NCBI GenBank assembly: GCA_018266455.1
Contig: JAFEAJ010000026.1
Span: forward strand, 62,001 to 126,000
DNA from: Bacteroidota bacterium
Lineage (GTDB): Bacteria > Bacteroidota > Bacteroidia > Chitinophagales > Chitinophagaceae
Length of the DNA stretch: 64,000 nucleotides
Direction of reading: 5' to 3'
The notes beneath the pieces were generated by a model. That model did no database searches. It saw nothing but the letters and a program-made list of their open reading frames with translations, and was not told the origin of the DNA. A program made the translations under genes and the position numbers. Positions 44,905 through 53,122 of this stretch are shown here, in pieces; positions within the stretch are counted from its first letter, which is position 1, and each line of letters begins with the position of its first letter.

Positions 44905-46104
44905 TTATTGTATGTCGTACAACGTCGTGTTTTTATCTTCCTGATAATTTGCAGGAAGTACAAAGGTGGAAGGCGGCATGTCTTTTTTTGTGATGGCGGA
45001 AAGCTGAAGTATTGAAAAACTGCCCTGCGATTTTGTAACAGACTTTACAAGAACACCGACGCAACCTGCATCTATAATTTGTTTAACAACCCTGGGCGCA
45101 TGATTTTCAAAAATGATTGGTGATACGAATTGTGCTCCCGGCGCATCAGCGCTGTACCACTCATCATCTTGCTCATGCGATGTTTGCCCCAATGCTTTGA
45201 GGGTATAGCTTATTTTTATATGCATACAATTATAGCCGAACATTTTTTCTACCCCCACCTTTTGCACCACTGCATCGTATTCGTTTTTTCCCGCCTCGGT
45301 TCTGTACTGTTTAGCATATTTTTTATATTGCTCGTTCAGGTTGATGCTGTAGTTTTCGTTTATGCTTGCCAGTGAAGTAGCATGAACTTTCATATTTATG
45401 GCTGATGACTCCATGTATCCTTCTGTAAATACATTCCATTGCGCCGGTTTGGTATTGATGTAAACATTTTTCCAAAGCCCGTCCTTTTTATTGTTAACAC
45501 TGGTGCCACCGGAGTATTGCAGCATAATGACACTCCCATTTCCCGATACCGGCACGCTGAAATTATCGGGTTGTTCGGGGGTAAAAACGGCAGTGTAAGT
45601 TTTAGCCGGCCCTGCAGTACCATCTTCCTGCGCCTGCTGCATTCCTTTGACTACCTGCTTTAAAGGGTTGTCATCTTTCATTTGCCCAAGCTGAAGATTT
45701 AGTATTGACTTGGCTATGCCATCGCTCACGCTGCTATTTTTACTTCCCATCATGGATTGCATCTTCTTCATCATGCCATCCATGTTGTCTCCGCCGAAAT
45801 TTTTCAACAGGCCCGAATCGCTTTTACCAAACATAGAGGATAGGCCTTTCATTTGTGAAAGCATGCTATCAGTAGAATTATTTTGCTGAACTGTGGATGT
45901 GTCTCCGTTTTTTTCTGCTGTGCCCGGAACCTGCTGATTATTATTCTGTGTATCAGTTGATGAATTTGGAGCCGGAGCAGAATCATTGGGTGATGCTTGT
46001 ACCGCAGTGCGCTCTTTAGCATTATTTGTTGAACTGTTGCACGAACAGTTAAGCAAAACGAATGCAGATAAGAGAAATAGTGACGCTAATTTTAAATGTG
46101 CCAT
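44905..46104 (-). CDS. DUF4412-like lipoprotein with long low-complexity linker
   Basis: The start at 46104 (MAHLKLASLFLLSAFVLLNC) gives a lipoprotein signal ending in LLNCSC. A Ser/Asn/Gln-rich linker of about 60 residues, and then a Met-rich stretch (MKGLSSMFGKSDSG, DGMMKKMQSMMG), precede the DUF4412-like domain (MFGYNCMHIKISYTLK, DDEWYSADAPGAQF, PPSTFVLPANYQ). The protein is probably surface-exposed on a flexible tether. It is last in the leftward unit begun by promoter B, 31 bases after the small lipoprotein gene. Confidence 0.8.
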   Translation of the reverse strand: MAHLKLASLFLLSAFVLLNCSCNSSTNNAKERTAVQASPNDSAPAPNSSTDTQNNNQQVPGTAEKNGDTSTVQQNNSTDSMLSQMKGLSSMFGKSDSGLLKNFGGDNMDGMMKKMQSMMGSKNSSVSDGIAKSILNLQLGQMKDDNPLKQVVKGMQQAQEDGTAGPAKTYTAVFTPEQPDNFSVPVSGNGSVIMLQYSGGTSVNNKKDGLWKNVYINTKPAQWNVFTEGYMESSAINMKVHATSLASINENYSINLNEQYKKYAKQYRTEAGKNEYDAVVQKVGVEKMFGYNCMHIKISYTLKALGQTSHEQDDEWYSADAPGAQFVSPIIFENHAPRVVKQIIDAGCVGVLVKSVTKSQGSFSILQLSAITKKDMPPSTFVLPANYQEDKNTTLYDIQ

Positions 46105-46135
46105 TAAGTTATTATAAAAAATAATTTTAACCGTT

Positions 46136-46714
46136 TTAATGCTCCACAAACGGCAAATTGAAACTGCCATCTGTAATCTCTACCGATGCACCGCCATCAT
46201 TTTTATCTTCTATAAACTTTCCAGAAAATTTTCCGGAAACACGGGTCGCATCAATGTTGATAATGGTTACAGTTGCAGAAACAGCATAAAAGTTTCGGTA
46301 TGTTTTTCCATCCATGTAAGTAGCGACTTTTTCTTTTTTATCTCCAAACCTTCCAAGGGAAGGCTTATAATTTGTTATGGAAGCGCTCCCGCTATTCGCT
46401 ACCTGAAAATGAAATACGTTACTGCTATTAGTTGTTACTTTTATAATCACCATACCATTTGCAGCATCATTGCTCACTTCGTTTATGAACAGGTTGGCGT
46501 GTTGCACATAGTTTTTCGCAACAACCTGCTTTCCTTCTATGGTGTAGGAAAATATACCCTGATTGGCTGATAAGTTTTTATCCCCAGCATCGTCTGTTTT
46601 TATTGCAGCGCTATTATTGGAATCTGCAGGATTTTTATTATCCGGCGCTGAACCTGGCTGGCAGGAAAATAAAATGATTGCAGTGGCAAAAAATGCAATC
46701 CATTTGTAGGTCAT
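46136..46714 (-). CDS. Small lipoprotein, paralogue 3 of a tandem trio
   Basis: MTYKWIAFFATAIILFSC is a lipoprotein signal. The 166 mature residues hold a beta-rich domain (IFSYTIEGKQVVAKNYVQH, TVTIINIDATRVSGKFSGKF) ending EITDGSFNLPF. The two genes at 46743 and 47399 have the same plan: a strand, then VSGxFSGKF, then VTDGKFDLPF. I do not recognise a characterised family. The start is ATG 46714; an earlier one in frame (46792) adds an unlikely leader. It lies between LytTR-promoted neighbours. Confidence 0.75.
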   Translation of the reverse strand: MTYKWIAFFATAIILFSCQPGSAPDNKNPADSNNSAAIKTDDAGDKNLSANQGIFSYTIEGKQVVAKNYVQHANLFINEVSNDAANGMVIIKVTTNSSNVFHFQVANSGSASITNYKPSLGRFGDKKEKVATYMDGKTYRNFYAVSATVTIINIDATRVSGKFSGKFIEDKNDGGASVEITDGSFNLPFVEH

Positions 46715-46742
46715 AAAAATTAATTTCGCGTTGTTAAAAAAA

Positions 46743-47324
46743 TTATTCAGGTTTGATATTGCCGGTAGAAAAAGGGATATCAAATTTTCCATCTGTTACG
46801 GTCACTTCTTTTTTAGTGCCGTTAGGTGTGTCCACGCCCAGGAGAAATTTCCCGGAAAAAGTACCCGTTATATTTTTATCATTTACTGAAATTATATTTA
46901 CCGTAACACCTTCCGCACCATAGCGTGAGTTATCTCCGCCCTGGAAATTAAGCGTTATGTCAAAGGGCTGGTCGTCACGGTCTTTTTTCGTAAATGCACC
47001 TGTTTTATCAGGAATAGAAAACCTGAAAGAATAAGCCACATTTCCTTTTTTGTCAGAATACAGAAAAAATAATAATCGCTTTCCTGAATTATCTGCAGTG
47101 GGATAAATGAACGCCGTGTTTTGCAATTGCAAGTCGTCAATAGCGCCTCCGCTTATGGCCTCCCCGTCTATCGTTGCAGAGAAACTACCATGAGTTGGGG
47201 AGCTCTTAGAAGACGCTGATTCACTGTTGCCAGAATTGGCGGAAGCATTGCTGCTATTACTGTTGCAGGAGGAAAATAAAAAAGCTGTCAGCACAATTGT
47301 TGAGAAATATTTTACTCTTTTCAT
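46743..47324 (-). CDS. Small lipoprotein, paralogue 2 of a tandem trio
   Basis: The lipobox is AFLFSSC, followed by a Ser/Asn-rich linker (NSNSSNASANSGNSES). The body holds HGSFSATIDGEAISGGAI, a hydrophobic RLLFFLYSDKKGNV strand, and ITGTFSGKFLLGV with VTVTDGKFDIPF at the end, the shared family core. It is probably anchored in the outer membrane with the core exposed. The function is unknown. The spacer to the next gene (46714) is 28 bases, so the trio is one transcription unit with the gene at 48004. Confidence 0.75.
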   Translation of the reverse strand: MKRVKYFSTIVLTAFLFSSCNSNSSNASANSGNSESASSKSSPTHGSFSATIDGEAISGGAIDDLQLQNTAFIYPTADNSGKRLLFFLYSDKKGNVAYSFRFSIPDKTGAFTKKDRDDQPFDITLNFQGGDNSRYGAEGVTVNIISVNDKNITGTFSGKFLLGVDTPNGTKKEVTVTDGKFDIPFSTGNIKPE

Positions 47325-47398
47325 GTGTATGTTTTTTTTATTTGTTAACGATAGGCTCCGTGAGGGCACGAACCACAGCAGTGAATAGTTTCCGCCGC

Positions 47399-47977
47399 CT
47401 AATGGCTTCCTAATTTAAAAATCGGCAAATCAAATTTTCCATCTGTTACCGGCAATATGCTGCTACCATCTTCCCCGATTACACTTCCTGAAAACGTGCC
47501 GGATACTCTTTTATCGGATAGATTTTCTACATTGATGGTAATACTGTTTACATGCGGGTCTATCTTAGTATCACTTCCATGATTGGGCCCCCCGGTATAG
47601 GTACACATATAAGCAGTGTCGTTTACTTTGTCGTTTTCTTTTGTAAAAGTGCTGCTCCCTGTTTTATTGGGAATGCCAAATAGGAAAGACGATACGCTGC
47701 CATCTTCTGCGCTTGCATTGGTTAATACAAGCGATAAAACTCCGCCATCATCGGTATTTAAGTTCGCCTTAAACCCATCCATCAGCGTACCCTTTTCATC
47801 TACTTTTTTTCCAGCCACTGTGAAAGTATAGCTGCCTTCATCGCCTGTGGCGATACTTGTATTGGCGGCAGGGACGGTGGATTCATTTTGTGTGGAAGAA
47901 TTACTGCTATTGCTGTTGCAGGAAGTAAATGAAATGACTGCTAAAATAATTGCTGGAAAAAAGTTTACTGCTTTCAT
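47399..47977 (-). CDS. Small lipoprotein, paralogue 1 of a tandem trio
   Basis: MKAVNFFPAIILAVISFTSC is a lipoprotein signal, followed by a Ser/Asn-rich tether (NSNSSNSSTQNEST). The core has GSYTFTVAGKKVDEKG, SVSSFLFGIPNKTGSSTF and VSGTFSGSVIGEDGSS with VTDGKFDLPIF at the end. It is most similar in layout to the 46743 gene, including a 'PNKTG/PDKTG' loop. It sits 26 bases after the DUF4412-like gene at 48004 and 74 bases before paralogue 2. The function is unknown. Confidence 0.78.
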   Translation of the reverse strand: MKAVNFFPAIILAVISFTSCNSNSSNSSTQNESTVPAANTSIATGDEGSYTFTVAGKKVDEKGTLMDGFKANLNTDDGGVLSLVLTNASAEDGSVSSFLFGIPNKTGSSTFTKENDKVNDTAYMCTYTGGPNHGSDTKIDPHVNSITINVENLSDKRVSGTFSGSVIGEDGSSILPVTDGKFDLPIFKLGSH

Positions 47978-48003
47978 TTGTATTTTTTTTGATGGTTATT
48001 GTT

Positions 48004-49086
48004 TTATTGATGCTGCCCGCTTTGCCCGGCCTTCATCAAATTGCCAAACATCAAATTGTTTTTAGATTCGGTGTAACCGTTTGGTATTTTAAACAGCGAT
48101 GCCGGAAATGATTGTTTCTCAGCTTTGGTCAACTGAATCGTCATTGAATATTGTTTATTATCACCGCTTTCCATCTTTACTAAAAAACCACCACAGCCTG
48201 CATCAGTCAAGGCTTTCATCATTCCCGGAGTTATGTTTTGTTGCAGAGTTGCTCTTTTGATGAGATCATAGCCGGGCACATCGGTGCTTGTCCAGATATC
48301 CTCAGTAGAAGTAGATTTAAACATTCCGGAGCCTGCAGTTGAAATTAATTTTGCATGAGTGCAGTTGTAGCCGTTTACTGTTTCATTATCTAATTTTGTA
48401 ACCTGATATTTTTCACGCACATTATTTATGAGCGCTGTATCTATCACATTCAGTGAATATTCTTTTTGTTTATCATCCAAAATAATGCTGTAATGAGGTC
48501 GCTTCATTCTTCCGATAACTATTAATACGCTTCCATTTTTTGCGCCCATCATAGCAGCCAAATTCATTTCTGAACGGCCTTCTCCATTAATATTTAAGTA
48601 CATTTTTGAAGTACTATTTACGGTGCCACGTTCCTTTGTGTGGCTTTCAATTGAATATTCATAATATATTCCGCTTCCGCCTTTTGCAGTTGTGTAAGTA
48701 TTGATAGCCGCCACAGAATCTGCCGCAGACACCCCGCCACCACCTATAATATTGCCCAGGCTTTTGGCAATTAAATCGCTCATGCTTGTGTCATTGGGAT
48801 TGTCTTGTGCAGCTTTGGCAAAGCCGCCCAGCACACGGTCCTGATCTGATCTTCCTGAGCTATTAGACGCGTTGGCCCCGTTGTTGCTGCTTTTAGTTGT
48901 GGGATCTGCCTTGTCAATTGCTTTATTCGTGGTATTTGCTGCAACATTATTGGCACGATTTTGTGCCGTGTTCTTAACAGTATTTAAAATGTCTTTTAAG
49001 AATTGGGCCTGCAAGGAATTGCAAAGGAGCAAAGAAAGCAATACAAAAGAAAAGTGGCTGTGTATTTTGGCCTGTATGTATTTCAT
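48004..49086 (-). CDS. DUF4412-like secreted protein heading a lipoprotein operon
   Basis: A signal peptide (HSHFSFVLLSLLLCNSLQAQ) without lipobox leads to an Asn/Ala-rich linker (about 40-90) and the DUF4412-like domain (GSGIYYEYSIESHTKERGTV, TVNGYNCTHAKLISTAG, EDIWTSTDVPGYDLIK, FPASLFKIPNGY). It is the first gene of a leftward series (48004, 47399, 46743, 46136, 44905) with spacers of 26-74 bases. Promoter B, with its LytTR-type pair, lies 31-101 bases upstream. The function is unknown; the plan suggests a binding rather than an enzymatic protein. Confidence 0.8.
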   Translation of the reverse strand: MKYIQAKIHSHFSFVLLSLLLCNSLQAQFLKDILNTVKNTAQNRANNVAANTTNKAIDKADPTTKSSNNGANASNSSGRSDQDRVLGGFAKAAQDNPNDTSMSDLIAKSLGNIIGGGGVSAADSVAAINTYTTAKGGSGIYYEYSIESHTKERGTVNSTSKMYLNINGEGRSEMNLAAMMGAKNGSVLIVIGRMKRPHYSIILDDKQKEYSLNVIDTALINNVREKYQVTKLDNETVNGYNCTHAKLISTAGSGMFKSTSTEDIWTSTDVPGYDLIKRATLQQNITPGMMKALTDAGCGGFLVKMESGDNKQYSMTIQLTKAEKQSFPASLFKIPNGYTESKNNLMFGNLMKAGQSGQHQ

Positions 49087-49116
49087 GATTAGATGTTTTA
49101 GAATAAATAAATCATC

Positions 49117-49187
49117 CTAAAATAGAATTTTACCATAGCCCGAATGAAAATTAGCCGACGAACGTGCCTTTAAAATCGTTGAACAAT
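49117..49187 (-). promoter_or_regulatory. LytTR-type promoter B
   Basis: Read leftward: ATTGTTCAA (49179-49187), 12 bases, CACGTTCGT (49158-49166), 33 bases, TATTTTAG (49117-49124), the same geometry as promoter A. It lies upstream of the five-gene lipoprotein operon starting at 49086. The rest of the gap up to 49403 shows nothing recognisable. Confidence 0.6.
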
Positions 49188-49403
49188 CCGGGAGATAGTT
49201 ATTTAAGGTAAGATTAAGGCCTTTGTTGACTTTTTGCTGATGATGTGAAACAATCATTGCACCTAATATCAAATGGGAAATTTATTGTTTTAATGGCCTG
49301 AGGTTTTTATAAATCATTTTATTGAATGCCATATAAAGCAGTGTTTTTATCTTCCCCTGAAATTTTAAGAAAGATCGATGTTGAAAATTAGGGTGCATAC
49401 CTG

Positions 49404-49913
49404 TCAAGAATGAGGCGGCGTTGTATTGCTGTCTTTTCCTTTGTCTGCAATTGCCTTGTCCACATCATTTTTTAGTGAGCGCAAGGAATCTTTGAGGTTG
49501 TTTTCTGCCGAGCGAAACCTGTAAGCCCCATAAGTGATGAGGACAGCCCCCACAATCGCAGCCCATATCCCGAAACTAAGCCCTACACTACCGAACACAC
49601 TGCTTTCTGCACTGCTTGCGCCACTCATTGCCGATTCCCACCGGATGATGAGGTAGCCGATAATACAGATATTTACTGCGCCGGCACCCAATACCGGTAG
49701 CCACATTTTTGGAGGGATATTGGCTTTCTGGTCGCCTGCTAATGCAAGAAGGCCGGCTGCTATAAAAAGAACGAACGCCAGCACGCCAATACCGTTCATG
49801 CCGTTTATTGAGCCCAATCCATAACTGAACCAGGGAAGGAAACAAGCGATTAATCCCAATGCAGCACCGATAATAATAACCTTGCGCTGTTTGTGCAATT
49901 GTTGAAAGTTCAT
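49404..49913 (-). CDS. Four-helix membrane protein of the LytTR-linked cluster
   Basis: From MNFQQLHKQRK the 169-residue protein has four hydrophobic helices (VIIIGAALGLIACFLPWFSY, GVLAFVLFIAAGLLALAG, LPVLGAGAVNICIIGYLII, FGIWAAIVGAVLITYGAYRF) and a charged C-terminal tail (LKDSLRSLKNDVDKAIADKG). The tail length and composition suggest a soluble coil on one side of the membrane. No family is recognised. An upstream TTG is in frame, but the start here is supported by a copied stub at 43906 that begins with the same residues. It has its own LytTR-type promoter (C). Confidence 0.75.
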   Translation of the reverse strand: MNFQQLHKQRKVIIIGAALGLIACFLPWFSYGLGSINGMNGIGVLAFVLFIAAGLLALAGDQKANIPPKMWLPVLGAGAVNICIIGYLIIRWESAMSGASSAESSVFGSVGLSFGIWAAIVGAVLITYGAYRFRSAENNLKDSLRSLKNDVDKAIADKGKDSNTTPPHS

Positions 49914-49968
49914 AATTGTTGTTTTAAATGTTAAGAAAACTTTTTTCAGCAATCTTAAAAACCCGGCT

Positions 49969-50038
49969 TAAAAGTACGTTTGCTGCAAGCCATCTTTTAA
50001 AATGACCGACGAACAGTTATTAAAAGTCGTCAAACGTT
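49969..50038 (-). promoter_or_regulatory. LytTR-type promoter C
   Basis: Read leftward: AACGTTTGA (50030-50038), 12 bases, ACTGTTCGT (50009-50017), 32 bases, TACTTTTA (49969-49976). The stretch AGCAAACGTACTTTTAA with CTTGC before it is also shared with promoter A, so the core promoters are duplicates. It precedes the four-helix membrane protein gene at 49913. Confidence 0.65.
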
Positions 50039-50100
50039 TTTGCTGAAAATGTTTTTAAAGAACCAATACAGAAGTCATTTCTATCGGCAAAGAGCATACT

Positions 50101-50441
50101 TTATTCAGCCTGTTTGAACTCAACCCTGAAAGCCAGGATTCTTACGTTGCTGAGATTTTTGATCCGATGTGGGCCTTCAGGTTTCATAAAATGTGCATTG
50201 GGGCTTTTTTTCTCCGCAGTCTCAACTCCGGGCTTGGTGTGTTGGCTGGACTCTGCGATCATATCATCATCTTTCCTCTGTCAAATCTATCTTTTGCACT
50301 TGCCGCAGGGTCACCCGCCAGCGCACAAGCTAAGCACAGGCAGACTCTGCGAAGAACGAAGCTGTGTTTAGAAGAATTGAATGCAAATATTATTACTGAA
50401 CTTAACACGAAAAGCAGTGCTGGTTTAAGCTGTGGTTGCAT
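50101..50441 (-). pseudogene. Frameshifted small gene behind LytTR-type promoter D
   Basis: Codons from ATG 50441 give MQPQLKPALLFVLSSVIIFA and reach a stop at a three-A run (TTT at 50272-50274 on the + strand). One extra A there continues into an open frame, DDDMIAESSQHTKPGVETAE onward to EFKQAE and stop (50101). The first part is signal-peptide-like. I read this as a small secreted protein gene broken by one base, though chance cannot be excluded. The gap 49914-50652 holds this and promoters C and D; nothing else is recognised in it. Confidence 0.35.
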
Positions 50442-50453
50442 AAATGTTTTCTG

Positions 50454-50523
50454 TTACACTAATTTTTTTAAAAGGACAGAGAAATATTAAGCGACGAACT
50501 TATCTTTTAAATCGGCAAACAGT
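50454..50523 (-). promoter_or_regulatory. LytTR-type promoter D
   Basis: Read leftward: ACTGTTTGC (50515-50523), 12 bases, TAAGTTCGT (50494-50502), 32 bases, TAGTGTAA (50454-50461). The second repeat fits the LytTR consensus fully; the -7-like box is poor. It faces the frameshifted gene at 50441. Confidence 0.5.
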
Positions 50524-50652
50524 CCAGGAGGATGCGGTTTAAAAAAAAATGCAGAGTTGTGGAAATTCTCTGCAAATACTTAATTTTATATTGAGCGCAG
50601 CACTTGCCTTGTAAAGGAAGGCCCATTCAAAACATTTATTCAAAACACTGTT

Positions 50653-51663
50653 ATGCCATTGAGAAAGTTCTCCGTTTTAATTTTATTTTTTCTTTCCACT
50701 TCTGTTCTTTTTGCACAAAACGATACAGGGACATATGCAGAGAAGCTGGGCTACTCCAAAGGGTCAAGAGTGCTGATTTTGCATGTAGATGATATGGGCA
50801 TGAGCTTTGATTCCAATAATGGAGGAGAGGAAGCATTGACCAAAGGGGCATCCACCAGTTGCAGCGTAATGATGCCATGCCCCTGGGTGCCTGGTTTTAT
50901 ACACTGGCTGAAAGAGCATCCGCAGGTCGATGCCGGGTTGCACCTTACGCTAACGAGCGAATGGAAAGATTATCGTTGGGGGCCGTTGGCCGGGAAACAA
51001 AATGTGCCGGGGCTAGTGGATAGCGAAGGGGCAATGTGGCATACTGTTGAGGAAGTGGCGGCGCACGCAAGCCCCGATGAAATCGAAAAAGAGATCAGGG
51101 CGCAGTTGGCCAGGGCCGAGGCCATGGGCTTTGTTCCAACACATTTAGATACGCACATGGGCACCGTTTATGCAACGCCTGCTTTTATTGAAAGGTATAT
51201 CAAAGTGGGGATGGAGAAACACATTCCGATCATGCTGCCGGCAGGCCACGATATGCTGATCAGCCAGCAAATGCATTTGCCAGATGCCATGGTGCAGCAA
51301 TTGCGGGATCTTGGAAAAAAAGTATGGGATGCCGGTTTGCCCGTGCTCGACGACCTGCATAACACCAGTTATGACTGGGAAATTCCCGATGAAATAAAAA
51401 ATGACGAAAAAAAACTGCAACAATACAAAACCCAAAAATATATTGAGGCATTAAAGACATTAAAGCCGGGCCTCACGATGATGATCATGCACTGCACGGC
51501 CCCGACCGAAGTGTTTCAGTATATATCCGGATCAGGCCCTACACGCAAAGGCGATATGCTTGCCATGATTGACCCTCAATTCAAAAAAGCTTTGCAAGCA
51601 GAAGGAATAATTTTAACGACGTGGCGAGAAGTGAAGGAAAGGAGAGAAAAACTGCATTATTAA
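50653..51663 (+). CDS. ChbG/YdjC-type carbohydrate deacetylase, secreted
   Basis: A signal peptide (MPLRKFSVLILFFLSTSVLF) then a YdjC-fold deacetylase. The metal site motifs are ILHVDDMGMS, VDAGLHLTLTSEWKDYRWGP and THLDTHMGT, with an Asp and His ligands as in ChbG and HpnK. Family members remove acetyl groups from chito-oligosaccharides or related amino sugars. An exported copy fits use of extracellular polymers. At 336 residues the length is normal. It stands alone, about 140 bases before the rpiA start. Confidence 0.88.
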   Translation: MPLRKFSVLILFFLSTSVLFAQNDTGTYAEKLGYSKGSRVLILHVDDMGMSFDSNNGGEEALTKGASTSCSVMMPCPWVPGFIHWLKEHPQVDAGLHLTLTSEWKDYRWGPLAGKQNVPGLVDSEGAMWHTVEEVAAHASPDEIEKEIRAQLARAEAMGFVPTHLDTHMGTVYATPAFIERYIKVGMEKHIPIMLPAGHDMLISQQMHLPDAMVQQLRDLGKKVWDAGLPVLDDLHNTSYDWEIPDEIKNDEKKLQQYKTQKYIEALKTLKPGLTMMIMHCTAPTEVFQYISGSGPTRKGDMLAMIDPQFKKALQAEGIILTTWREVKERREKLHY

Positions 51664-51805
51664 TAAGCTTTGGAAAAGCGGCTTAGCCCCGAGATGTTGC
51701 CTGGAATAAGGTTCCATATTGTTGTGTGGCAACCCTTATGTTTATTATTGGGTTGTAATTTCAGTCAGAAAAAATTTCGGCATTACCTGTTCAAAATTAT
51801 TTGTT

Positions 51806-52492
51806 ATGGATCCCAAACGGCTTGCAGCATCAAAAGCAGTTGAATACATTAAAAGTGGTATGACGGTAGGGCTCGGCACAGGATCAACAGCTTACTGGGC
51901 CATTGAAATGATAGGGGAAAAGGTTAAAAGCAAAGAACTGCAGGTAAAGGCCATCGCAACATCAAAGCGATCGGAAGAACAGGCAAGGGACCTCGGCATC
52001 CCGATTGTTCCGTTTGCAGGCATTGGCCAAATTGATATAACCATTGATGGCGCTGATGAAGCAGATGAAAAATTAAATCTTATAAAAGGCGGAGGCGGCG
52101 CTTTGTTCAGGGAAAAAATTGTTGCATCGAATAGCTTGCAACTGATAATAATTGTTGATGAAAGCAAGCTGGTTAAGCATCTCGGAAAATTTCCTTTGCC
52201 TGTTGAAGTAGTGCCATTTGGCTGGGAAAAGGTTTTTGAGAAATTAGGTTCACTTGGCTGTTTGCCAAACCTGAGACAGGATAAAGACAAGCCATACCTT
52301 ACTGATAACAGCAATTACATTATAGACTGTGCATTTGGTGAAATATATGCTCCTGCTGTATTGCATAATAAAATAAACTCCATTGTAGGCGTTGTGGAAA
52401 ACGGCTTATTTGTTGGCATGGCAAAAGTAGTGATCGCTGGTTTTGAGAACGGGGAAGTAAAAATTTTCTCTGCTAATCCGGCCCCTGGCTAA
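51806..52492 (+). CDS. rpiA: Ribose-5-phosphate isomerase A
   Basis: Interconverts ribose-5-phosphate and ribulose-5-phosphate in the pentose phosphate pathway. The phosphate-binding loop is GLGTGSTAYW; TIDGADEADEKLNLIKGGGG carries catalytic Asp and Lys residues, and the downstream part AFGEIYAPAVLHNKINSIVG completes the fold. The start is ATG 51806 (MDPKRLAASKAV); earlier codons in the frame are unlikely. The 228-residue length is that of RpiA. It is not linked to other sugar-phosphate genes here. Confidence 0.95.
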   Translation: MDPKRLAASKAVEYIKSGMTVGLGTGSTAYWAIEMIGEKVKSKELQVKAIATSKRSEEQARDLGIPIVPFAGIGQIDITIDGADEADEKLNLIKGGGGALFREKIVASNSLQLIIIVDESKLVKHLGKFPLPVEVVPFGWEKVFEKLGSLGCLPNLRQDKDKPYLTDNSNYIIDCAFGEIYAPAVLHNKINSIVGVVENGLFVGMAKVVIAGFENGEVKIFSANPAPG

Positions 52493-52653
52493 AACGAAAT
52501 TACCTTGTTGGCTTCAATGCCTGGGAACAATGCAGCACAAACCAATTACAAGTGATGAATAAATAAATGCGAAAGAAAAATAAGAAGGAAATAACCAAAC
52601 GAACAACTATTCTGTAAATTCACAGGATAACGTTGTGCAAAAAATATATAGAA

Positions 52654-52926
52654 ATGAACAGGATATTGGTTTTAATTACACTTTCAGAGAATGGAATAGT
52701 ATCGATTAAATCGAACCCGGAGCTGCCGAAAAAAGAAATGGAATTTGTAATCCGGTGGAAAGAAGAAAACATCTTGGAAAGTTTCTTCATTTCAGTTTCT
52801 AAAAAAGAGGCTGTTTTGATTTTCAAAGACATAGACGAACCCGGGACAAAGGAGCTTATAGGAGCATTGCCATACTTCCCCTATATGGCTAAAATTGAGT
52901 ATCACAATTTGAATAAACAATTTTAG
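52654..52926 (+). CDS. Small hypothetical protein, 90 aa
   Basis: MNRILVLITLSENGIVSIKS starts a short cytoplasmic protein ending LPYFPYMAKIEYHNLNKQF. The beta-alpha-beta look (a first strand, a central helix, a last 'MAKIEYHNL' strand) resembles ferredoxin-like alpha+beta folds such as muconolactone isomerase or YCII types, but no defining residues are visible. A TTG at 52633 is in frame; the ATG is preferred. No neighbours suggest a role. Confidence 0.5.
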   Translation: MNRILVLITLSENGIVSIKSNPELPKKEMEFVIRWKEENILESFFISVSKKEAVLIFKDIDEPGTKELIGALPYFPYMAKIEYHNLNKQF

Positions 52927-53122
52927 AAGCAATCCCCCATAATGGGTGCTTTTCAACTGCCTCCAGGTTTGCATCTTCGATTGCTCGGCTACACAATTGA
53001 TGAGTGGAATGCGGCAGATGGGTGTTTTGCATGGGCAGGCCCGCATCATAAAAAACCGATTTCAAGGCCTGGAGGTTTCGGTTTCTTTTAAGCCTTAACT
53101 TTAGCGCACAAAACTTCTGCAC

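Noticed and set aside
50114..50490. Two rightward frames of 85 and 107 codons opposite the broken gene
   Set aside because: They have no recognisable start signal or protein likeness; the leftward reading fits better with promoter D.
52960..53075. Inverted 8-mer CCTCCAGG and CCTGGAGG about 100 bases apart
   Set aside because: A short match at this distance is expected by chance.
52942..53091. 49-codon frame starting MGAFQLPPGLHLRLLGYTID before the gamma-glutamyltransferase
   Set aside because: No family likeness; overlaps the region upstream of the next gene's start and is probably noise.
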